From: an uncultured Faecalibacterium sp.
Lineage (GTDB): Bacteria; Bacillota; Clostridia; Oscillospirales; Ruminococcaceae
Assembly: GCA_945982465.1 (NCBI GenBank)
Contig: CAMFSB010000032.1
Span: 1 to 10,403 of the forward strand
Length of the DNA stretch: 10,403 nt
Direction of reading: 5' to 3'
Shown here: positions 5,500 to 10,403 of the stretch, piece after piece
Numbering within the stretch: the stretch's first letter is position 1
Layout of the letters: every line of letters begins with the position of its first letter
Notes under the pieces: generated by a model
The model's input: the letters and a program-made list of their open reading frames with translations, nothing else
The model's database searches: none
What the model was told of the DNA's origin: nothing
Program-made: the position numbers and the translations under genes

Positions 5500-6956
5500 T
5501 AATACCGCGAAAGCCCGGTCAGCCGCACGCCGGCGGCCGCGGCCCGGGCCACCATTTCGGCTTCGGGCGGGCCGTTTTGCAGCCCCAGCAGCAGGTGCAG
5601 GCCGGTGTGCAGCCCGCCCAGCCGCAGGTTTTCGCGGCCAAAGGCGGCTTCCAGCGCGGCGGTCAGCCCGTCGCGCCGGCGCTTGTATTCCATGCGCATG
5701 CGGGCCAGGTGACGGGTAAAGTGACCCTCGCGGATAAAGCGGGCCAGCGTCTGCTGCTCGTAGCGGCTGACCGTGCTGGAATACAGGCCGTACCGCTGCC
5801 GCCAGCGCGCCAGAAGCGGCCGGGGCAGCACCATGTAGGCGATGCGGATGCTGGGCGCCAGGCTGCGCGAGCAGGTGGAAAGGTAGATCACCGGCCCGTC
5901 GGCCCCGGCCATACCCTGCAGCGAGGGCAGCGGGCGGATGTCGAACCGGAATTCGGAGTCGTAATCGTCCTCGATGATATAGCGCTGGCCGGGTGCGGCG
6001 GCGGCCCAGCGCAGCAGCTCGGCCCGGCGGGGGGCGGGCATGGTCACCCCGGTGGGGAACTGGTGGCTGGGCGTTACATAGCACACATCGGCCCCGCTGC
6101 CCGCCAGCGCTTTGACCGAAAGCCCGCCCTCGTCCACCGGGATCAGCCGGCAGGGCAGGCCGCTGTTTTCAAAAATGGCCCGCGCCCGCGGGTAGCACGG
6201 GTCCTCCACCGCCGCCGTGCCCGAAAGCAGCGGCGCCAGCAGCCCCAGCAGATATTCGGCCCCCGCGCCCACCACCAGCTGTTCGGGGCCGCACTGCACG
6301 CCCCGGTAGGCGGCCAGGTAGTCGGCCAGGGCCTCGCGCAGTTCTGCGTCGCCCTGGGCCTGGCCCGGGTGCAAAAGCTGGGGCGAGGTGTACAGCAGCT
6401 CCCGCTGGATGCGCCCCCAGGTGCGGAACGGGAACAGCCCCACGTCCACCCCCCGGGTGGACAGATCGTACCGCCAGCCGCCGGCCCCGGCGGCTGGGCA
6501 CTCCGCCCCATCACGCCCGCGGGCCGGGCAGCCGCTTTGCGCCGCCGCGGCGCCGGAACGGCCGGCGCCCGCCGGAGGTTTGCCCGCCGGTGCGCCGGCC
6601 CCGGCTCCGCCCGCAGAAAGCCCGCCGGCCCCGCCGCTTTGTGCCGCCGGCCTAGCGGGGCGGGCCGCGTGTGCGCCGGGGTACAGCCCGCCCGCGAAAG
6701 CTGGCCCCTCAAAGGGCAGCACCACAAAGCCGCTGCGGGGGCGGCTTTCCACATAGCCCTCGGCGGCCAGCATCTGATAGGCGGTGTCCACCGTGTTCAC
6801 CGATACCGACAGCTCGGCCGCCAGCGCCCGCTTGCCCGGCAGCCGGGTGCCTGCCGGGATGCTCCCGGCGCGGATCTGCCCGGCCAGCGCCTCATACAGC
6901 CGCCGGTACAGCGGCCCGCCGCGCTGGGGTTCCAGCTCCAAAGGGATCTGTACCAT
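5361..6956 (-). CDS. MocR/PdxR-type regulator: GntR winged helix fused to aminotransferase-like domain, PLP lysine missing
   Basis: 531 aa. Residues 1-80 form a GntR winged helix (PLYRRLYEALAGQI, AGTRLPGKRALAAELSVSVNTVDTAYQMLAAEGYVESRPRSGFVV in family order). A Gly/Ala/Pro-rich linker of about 75 residues (84-160) follows. Residues 161-525 have the fold-type I aminotransferase layout: HPGQAQGDAELREALADYL, PSHQFPTG (296-303), EDDYDSEFR (329-337, with Asp330 and Tyr332 for the PLP ring), and the SLAPSIRIAYMVLP motif. The lysine that forms the PLP Schiff base in GabR/PdxR is Arg364 here (TCSRSLAP; codon CGC at 5867-5865). In this family PLP or PLP plus an amino acid is sensed to control vitamin B6 or amino-acid genes. 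Divergent from an ECF S component, its likely target. The start has AAGGA 9 bases upstream. It overlaps the LCP-like gene by 139 bp, tail to tail. Confidence 0.9.
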   Translation of the reverse strand: MVQIPLELEPQRGGPLYRRLYEALAGQIRAGSIPAGTRLPGKRALAAELSVSVNTVDTAYQMLAAEGYVESRPRSGFVVLPFEGPAFAGGLYPGAHAARPARPAAQSGGAGGLSAGGAGAGAPAGKPPAGAGRSGAAAAQSGCPARGRDGAECPAAGAGGWRYDLSTRGVDVGLFPFRTWGRIQRELLYTSPQLLHPGQAQGDAELREALADYLAAYRGVQCGPEQLVVGAGAEYLLGLLAPLLSGTAAVEDPCYPRARAIFENSGLPCRLIPVDEGGLSVKALAGSGADVCYVTPSHQFPTGVTMPAPRRAELLRWAAAAPGQRYIIEDDYDSEFRFDIRPLPSLQGMAGADGPVIYLSTCSRSLAPSIRIAYMVLPRPLLARWRQRYGLYSSTVSRYEQQTLARFIREGHFTRHLARMRMEYKRRRDGLTAALEAAFGRENLRLGGLHTGLHLLLGLQNGPPEAEMVARAAAAGVRLTGLSRYYHASGAACPPSTVVLGYGALPPSEAEAAADALKKAWRYASVSSENS

Positions 6957-6988
6957 ACATTCCCATCCTTTCCGGCTTCCGGTGCAAA

Positions 6989-7036
6989 ACTGACCCCATA
7001 AAATAATTGTGTTCTGGGTATTTTAACGGGGTCAGT
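6989..7036. promoter_or_regulatory. inverted repeat, putative MocR binding region
   Basis: ACTGACCCC (6989-6997) and GGGGTCAGT (7028-7036) are perfect 9-bp inverted repeats 30 bases apart, about three helical turns between arm centres plus spacing. They lie in the only space between the MocR and ECF genes. The right arm abuts the TATAAT of the transporter gene, where the -35 is poor, fitting activation by a bound regulator. MocR proteins commonly bind paired sites in divergent intergenic regions. Confidence 0.6.
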
Positions 7037-7038
7037 CC

Positions 7039-7048
7039 TGCGTATAAT
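7039..7048 (+). promoter_or_regulatory. -10 region of the ECF S-component gene
   Basis: TGCGTATAAT with a consensus TATAAT at 7043-7048. The region 16-17 bases upstream (ATTTTAA) is a poor -35. The leader to the ATG is about 70 bases. Confidence 0.55.
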
Positions 7049-7122
7049 GGGAGCATACCCGCTGCCGCGGCACTTGTCAAGGCCGGATGGACGTTTATAA
7101 GAGTGATTTGGAGGGAAGTTTC

Positions 7123-7782
7123 ATGTCTATAACCGCAATGTGGCTGCTGCTGGCTGCGGTAGTCATCGCCATCGTGTTTTTCAGCGTGCTGTACAAGCGC
7201 CGCTTTACCGTAAAGGAACTGGCGACCATCGGCGTGATGGCCGCGCTGAGCCTGGTGGCCTACCTGTTTTTCCGCATTCCGTTTTACGGCGGTTCGTCGT
7301 TCCATCTGGGCAACACCTTTACGGCCCTGACGGCTCTGCTGCTGGACGGCGTATCCGGCGGCCTGGCAGGCGCCATCGGCCTGGCGCTGGCCGATATCCT
7401 GGCCGGCGACCCGGGGTACGCCATCACCACGTTCATCCTCAAATTCATCATCGGCATCACCTGCGGCGCGGTGGCGCACAAGGTGGTGCGCATCAAACAG
7501 CAAAAGCCGGAAAACGGCAAGGCCGTCTATGTGGCCAAGGTGACGGCGGCGGCCGCGTCGGGCCTTTTGCTCAACGTGATCACCGACCCGTTTTTGGGCT
7601 ACTTCCGCAATGTGTACATCTTTGGTCAGGAGGCTTCCATCGCCACCGTGCTGAGCAAGATCGCCGGCGGCGTGACCTTTGTGAACAGCGTGGTGTCCAC
7701 CGTGATCGTGGTGGTGCTGTACCTGGCGCTGGCCCCGGCGCTGAAAAAGGCCGGCCTGCTGGACAGCCAGGACCGCGGCTGA
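7123..7782 (+). CDS. ECF transporter S component (substrate-binding membrane subunit), candidate vitamin B6 transporter
   Basis: 219 aa, very hydrophobic, about six membrane segments (roughly 5-24, 33-50, 62-93, 100-118, 138-157, 182-206). Energy-coupling-factor transporters pair such S subunits with shared EcfA/EcfA'/EcfT modules encoded elsewhere. The stretch FHLGNTFTALTALL, DGVSGGLAGAIGLALADILAGDP, then TTFILKFIIGITCGAVA is the family's typical glycine-rich core, close to the DUF1393/ECF-ribofla_trS type. The start at 7123 is set by GGAGGG (7110-7115), 7 bases upstream; an in-frame ATG at 7087 lacks a site. The divergent MocR/PdxR-like regulator suggests pyridoxine or pyridoxal as substrate (PdxU-like). 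This is inference: the same family also carries riboflavin and other vitamins, though I see no FMN riboswitch. It is a single-gene transcript ending at the terminator 12 bases downstream. Confidence 0.85.
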   Translation: MSITAMWLLLAAVVIAIVFFSVLYKRRFTVKELATIGVMAALSLVAYLFFRIPFYGGSSFHLGNTFTALTALLLDGVSGGLAGAIGLALADILAGDPGYAITTFILKFIIGITCGAVAHKVVRIKQQKPENGKAVYVAKVTAAAASGLLLNVITDPFLGYFRNVYIFGQEASIATVLSKIAGGVTFVNSVVSTVIVVVLYLALAPALKKAGLLDSQDRG

Positions 7783-7793
7783 TCGCGTGCCCC

Positions 7794-7827
7794 AAGGCCC
7801 TTTCCCTCCGGGGAGAGGGCTTTTTTT
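7794..7827 (+). terminator. intrinsic terminator of the ECF S-component gene
   Basis: GCCCTTTCCC (7797-7806) pairs with GGGAGAGGGC (7811-7820) with one G-T pair, a TCCG loop, then seven T residues (7821-7827). Confidence 0.93.
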
Positions 7828-7889
7828 GTGCGAAAAGGCCGAAACCGCCCCCCTAAATTAAGGAAATTCACCTAAAAACAGGGGATAGT

Positions 7890-7919
7890 CTGGCAACTGA
7901 AGAGGAATTGGTGTATTAT
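7890..7919 (+). promoter_or_regulatory. predicted promoter of the SGNH hydrolase gene
   Basis: CTGGCA (7890-7895), 18-base spacer, TATTAT (7914-7919); an alternative TATAGT at 7917-7922 overlaps it. It sits in an AT-rich island between the preceding terminator and the gene at 7995. Confidence 0.45.
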
Positions 7920-7994
7920 AGTAAAATGTTAACTGTTTTGTAATCTCTCCGCCGTGGCACGCGGCGGCCAACGCAAAGGCGGCCTGATTGTTTT

Positions 7995-9824
7995 ATGAGA
8001 AAAGATCATCGTTCCGGACTGGAAAAAATGGAGGAAAACGGCGCGCGCACGCTGCGCAGGCTGTGGCAGGCCATCCGCCGCAGCCCCAACGCCCTGCCGG
8101 TGCTCATCAGCGCGGCGGCGCTGGTGGTGCTGGCGGGGGTGAGCATCGCCCTGGTCCGGCTGCCCGCCCAGGCACAGCCGGCCGGCAGCAGCGCGACTTC
8201 GGCGGGCGGGGTCTCCGCTTCGCAGGCGCAGAGCTATGAGCCGGTAAAGGAAGACGACGATTACGATGCCAACGCCCAGGTCATCGACACCGAGGCGTTC
8301 AGCGGCACCGTGCTGCCCGAAACCGAGGACGCCGGCAGCGACTACATCAAAAACACCCTGTTCATCGGCGATTCCAACTGCTACCGGTACATGAACTACG
8401 GCTTCTGCACGCTGGAAAACAACATCAGCCTGGTGGGTCTTACGGCCGAGGAGTTGTGCACCAAGAGCTTTGTGATGTTCAAAAACAGCTCTACCCCGTA
8501 CACCGTGCCGAAAGCGGTGGCTATCATGCAGCCGCAGCGCATCATCATTGGCATCGGCACCAACAACCTGACCGGCAGCGCCAGCAGTTTTGTCAAGACC
8601 TATGCCAAAGCCATCAAGACCATCTACGAGGCCTACCCCTACTGTGATATCATCGTCAACGCCATCCCCCCGGTGGATAAAAACCGCAGCTATACCAACG
8701 TGACCATGCAGCAGGTGGACGCCTTCAACGAGGCGCTGGTGCAGATGTGCCAGGACAACGGCTGGAAGTTTTTGAACTCCAGCGAAGCGCTGAAGGACCC
8801 GGCCACCGGCTTTTGCAAAAAGGAATACACCGTAACCGACGGCCTGCACCTGTCCAAGGAGGGCTGCACCGCCCTGTTCAACTACATTCGCACCCACGCC
8901 TTTGAAACCGCCGACCGCCGGCCCAAGCCGCTTAAGAGCATCCCCAAACGGGCCGAAACGCCGCCGGATATCATCACCAAAGACCCGCTCAAGAGCAACC
9001 AGCCCACCAAGGTGGATGTGACCTTTGTGGCCGGGGACGGCGGTACGCTGGAGGGCGAGGTCGAGCACAGCTTAAAGCCCGGCAGCGTTTCGGGCGCGCT
9101 GACCGCCGTGCCCAACGAGGGCTTTGCGTTTGCGGGCTGGGCCTGCGCGTACAGCGGCGTTTCGGACCTGGAAAGCGCCACCATTACCTACACGGTGCCG
9201 TCGGACGCGGCTTCGTACGGCGGCATCTTCATCATGGCCAGCTTCAAGCCCATCGGCTATCAGGTCAAGTTTATGGTTAGCCCGCTGGAGGGCGGCGCGT
9301 TTGTGGAAAACGGCACGGCCAACCAGACGGTGACGGTATCGGTCACCAGCGGCAAGACTGCCACGGCGGTGCTGCGCCTGGCCGAAGGCTACACGCTGCC
9401 CGAATCGACGCTGTACAAGGCGAAAAAGAATGAGGACGGCACCTATACCCTGTCGGTGGAAAACGTGACCAGCGACCTGGAGCTGACCGTGCGGCTGCAA
9501 AAGCTGGCCACAGCCACGCCGTCGCCCTCGCCCAGCGCGGGGCCGTCGGCATCGCCGGAGCCGACCCACACACCCGGCGGCGAGCCGTCGCCCACGCCCG
9601 GCGGCGAGCCTACCCCCGCGCCCACGCCCGACTCTACCCCTGTGCCCACGCCCAATTCTACCCCTGTGCCCACGCCCGACCCTACGCCGGAGCCGGCTGA
9701 CCCCACGCCGGAGCCGGTAGTGCCCACCGAAGCGCCCGCCGCCCCGGCTGACAGCGGCGAAACCGCCGACCCGCCGGCTGACCCGCCGGCTTCGCAGCAG
9801 CTTTCGCTGGGCGAAGAGCCGTGA
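7995..9824 (+). CDS. membrane-anchored SGNH/GDSL hydrolase with beta-repeat domains and Pro/Thr-rich tail
   Basis: 609 aa. A basic N-terminus precedes a membrane segment (about 34-55); LPAQAQPA could be a signal-peptidase site, so the protein is anchored or secreted. Residues 117-303 are an SGNH hydrolase domain: FIGDSN with nucleophile Ser127, GIGTNN with Asn190, and DGLHLS with Asp282 and His285. Such enzymes remove acyl or acetyl groups from lipids, glycans or wall polymers. Residues about 338-420 and 421-503 look like two beta-rich repeats of the InlB/Flg_new type (FAGDGG-, NEGFAFAGWA-, ASFKPIGYQVKF, then SPLEGGAFVENG and LSVENVTSDLELTVRL). Residues 506-600 are a Pro/Thr/Glu-rich spacer with repeated PTPDSTPV-type units; no LPXTG motif is seen. 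No strong ribosome site is found for 7995; Met12 (8028) is an alternative start. Substrate unknown, probably envelope or dietary glycan esters. Confidence 0.87.
   Translation: MRKDHRSGLEKMEENGARTLRRLWQAIRRSPNALPVLISAAALVVLAGVSIALVRLPAQAQPAGSSATSAGGVSASQAQSYEPVKEDDDYDANAQVIDTEAFSGTVLPETEDAGSDYIKNTLFIGDSNCYRYMNYGFCTLENNISLVGLTAEELCTKSFVMFKNSSTPYTVPKAVAIMQPQRIIIGIGTNNLTGSASSFVKTYAKAIKTIYEAYPYCDIIVNAIPPVDKNRSYTNVTMQQVDAFNEALVQMCQDNGWKFLNSSEALKDPATGFCKKEYTVTDGLHLSKEGCTALFNYIRTHAFETADRRPKPLKSIPKRAETPPDIITKDPLKSNQPTKVDVTFVAGDGGTLEGEVEHSLKPGSVSGALTAVPNEGFAFAGWACAYSGVSDLESATITYTVPSDAASYGGIFIMASFKPIGYQVKFMVSPLEGGAFVENGTANQTVTVSVTSGKTATAVLRLAEGYTLPESTLYKAKKNEDGTYTLSVENVTSDLELTVRLQKLATATPSPSPSAGPSASPEPTHTPGGEPSPTPGGEPTPAPTPDSTPVPTPNSTPVPTPDPTPEPADPTPEPVVPTEAPAAPADSGETADPPADPPASQQLSLGEEP
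9621..9692 (+). repeat. three 24-bp tandem repeats in the Pro/Thr tail
   Basis: Units at 9621-9644, 9645-9668 and 9669-9692 each begin CCCACGCCC and encode PTP(D/N)(S/P)TP(V/E)-type octapeptides; units 1 and 2 are nearly identical. Another 24-bp-spaced repeat with a shared CCCGGCGGCGAGCC lies just upstream (about 9571-9612, coding TPGGEP twice). The array can change length by slippage and so alter spacer length. Confidence 0.8.
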
Positions 9825-9830
9825 CCGGCC

Positions 9831-9848
9831 CGCCGCCGTTGGGCGGCG
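9831..9848. repeat. GC hairpin after the hydrolase gene
   Basis: CGCCGCC (9831-9837) / GGCGGCG (9842-9848) with a GTTG loop begins 6 bases after the stop codon. No T-run follows, so termination here is uncertain. Between this and 9991 I see no gene, only a second dyad GCAGTAC (9922-9928) / GTACTGC (9942-9948). Confidence 0.5.
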
Positions 9849-9991
9849 CGCAGCCCCGGCCAGTGCCTGGAGGTATAAACGTCATATCGCCCGGCTGCCC
9901 CCGGGTAAAACCGCACCCCACGCAGTACCCTGCCGCAGAGTGTACTGCCCAGGGGCGGCGCAAATTTTTCGGCAAAGCTGTACAAAACCCC

Positions 9992-10020
9992 TTGCGGGCG
10001 GCGGCATTTTATGGTACAGT
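9992..10020 (+). promoter_or_regulatory. extended -10 promoter of the riboswitch transcript
   Basis: TTGCGG (9992-9997), 17-base spacer, TACAGT (10015-10020) preceded by TGG, giving the TGnTACAGT extended -10. Transcription would begin near 10027, about 95 bases before the aptamer. Confidence 0.55.
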
Positions 10021-10120
10021 AACTTTTGTTCCCCGGCAGCAGCCGCGGGGCGCACAACAGAATATGGATCAAGCGTGCGAATGGATGCGTGCAGGACCCG
10101 GCAGGGAACTGGGCGCGGAT

Positions 10121-10218
10121 CGTACTCTGGAGAAGCTCAGGGCCGCAAGGTCTGTGAGTGCCGAAGGTGCAAAGCCACGTTGCTGTGGCCGAATCTCTCA
10201 GGCAAAAGGACGGAGACG
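10121..10218 (+). ncRNA. glycine riboswitch aptamer
   Basis: The conserved glycine-aptamer strings occur in order: TGGAGA near 10128-10133, GTGCCGAAGGTGCAAAG (10158-10174, the GCCGAAGG-GCAA signature), and TCTCTCAGGCAAAAGGAC (10194-10211). P1 forms between CGTACTC (10121-10127) and GAGACG (10213-10218) with one bulged base. GCCAC (10174-10178) / GTGGC (10185-10189) closes the variable hairpin. Glycine binding switches on glycine-cleavage genes or controls Na+/alanine-glycine symporters; the regulated gene is beyond the window. Only one aptamer is evident, whereas many of these RNAs are tandem. Confidence 0.92.
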
Positions 10219-10403
10219 CGTTTTCCTTACAGCACGCCGCGCTTCTGGCAGAGTGCGGCGGCCCGGCCCCCGATCAGGCGGCCGGCAGGGGAAAAGCAGC
10301 TGATTTTTGCGGACAGAGGGTCTTCGGGGGTTCGGTCCGCTGTGCGATGTGCATACAATTCGGAACGAGGGTCTAAGGCTGAGAAGCTGGTGCGGGCAAT
10401 GAG
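10219..10403 (+). other. riboswitch leader / expression platform, no gene start seen
   Basis: Downstream of the aptamer are three potential stems: 10235-10243 with 10252-10260, CCGGCC (10263-10268) with GGCCGG (10280-10285), and GCGGAC (10309-10314) with GTCCGC (10335-10340). A TTTTT at 10304-10308 follows an ATCAG (10273-10277) / CTGAT (10300-10304) pairing that could act as a terminator, but it is weak. No second aptamer core (GCCGAAGG or CTCTCAGGC) is present. Confidence 0.45.

Noticed and set aside
3888..7001. Open plus-strand frame of over 1000 codons
   Set aside because: It runs antisense to the MocR gene and through the LCP-like gene in another frame; its protein is Pro/Gly/Arg/Ala-rich filler typical of non-coding frames in GC-rich DNA.
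7828..7913. Possible riboswitch in the AT-rich leader before the hydrolase
   Set aside because: Only a short CCCC...GGGG pairing is visible and it lies upstream of the likely -10, so it would not be transcribed; no known aptamer core is present.
7929..9068. Minus-strand open frame opposite the SGNH hydrolase
   Set aside because: The plus strand shows a complete SGNH active site; the antisense frame is a codon-bias shadow.
9621..9692. Tandem repeats considered as a CRISPR array
   Set aside because: Units are contiguous 24-mers in frame inside a coding region with no unique spacers.
9443..10072. Minus-strand frame with Gly-Val-Gly-Ser repeats
   Set aside because: The repeats are the reverse complement of the Pro/Thr tail coding repeats on the plus strand.
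9821..10376. Plus-strand frames across the end of the window
   Set aside because: They cover the promoter and glycine riboswitch, have no plausible ribosome sites, and encode Arg/Pro/Gly-rich nonsense.

Overview
The window looks like chromosomal DNA of a high-GC Firmicute, most plausibly a gut Oscillospiraceae/Ruminococcaceae species of the Faecalibacterium-Gemmiger-Subdoligranulum type. That placement is an inference from strong AGGAGG-type ribosome binding sites, TTG-n17-TATAAT promoters, an ECF vitamin transporter S component, a LytR-CpsA-Psr-like protein, a glycine riboswitch and very GC-rich third codon positions. I see no phage, transposase, CRISPR, tRNA or rRNA.

Layout. (1) 1-820: 3' part of an RlmA-type 23S rRNA methyltransferase, closed by a bidirectional terminator at 843-884. 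(2) 901-3647: a small regulon. A classical SDR oxidoreductase (minus) is divergent from a TetR-family regulator (plus), and an extended-SDR (NAD-dependent epimerase/3-beta-HSD-like) follows with its own promoter. A 16-bp dyad, TGTCG-N6-CGWCA, occurs twice between SDR and tetR and once ahead of the epimerase promoter. The TetR protein therefore probably controls all three genes. (3) 3648-3885: three consecutive hairpins, the last a good terminator. (4) 4106-4432: a small acidic orphan protein (minus), divergent from a membrane-anchored LCP-like protein (4537-5499, plus), with an 11/12-bp inverted repeat between them. (5) 5361-6956: a MocR/PdxR-type regulator (GntR winged helix plus aminotransferase fold), minus strand, whose 3' end overlaps the LCP-like gene by 139 bp. 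Its PLP-binding lysine is replaced by arginine. It is divergent from an ECF transporter S component (7123-7782), and a 9-bp inverted repeat lies in the shared intergenic region. This arrangement suggests vitamin B6 uptake. (6) 7995-9824: a membrane-anchored SGNH/GDSL hydrolase with beta-repeat-like domains and a Pro/Thr-rich repeat tail. (7) 9825-10403: no gene seen; an extended -10 promoter leads into a glycine riboswitch aptamer at 10121-10218, whose regulated gene lies past the window edge.

The most notable points are the three-copy TetR operator joining two different SDR enzymes, and the MocR regulator that has lost its Schiff-base lysine yet keeps the rest of the PLP pocket and a putative B6 transporter as neighbour. 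The substrates of the SDR pair and of the transporter cannot be settled from sequence alone.
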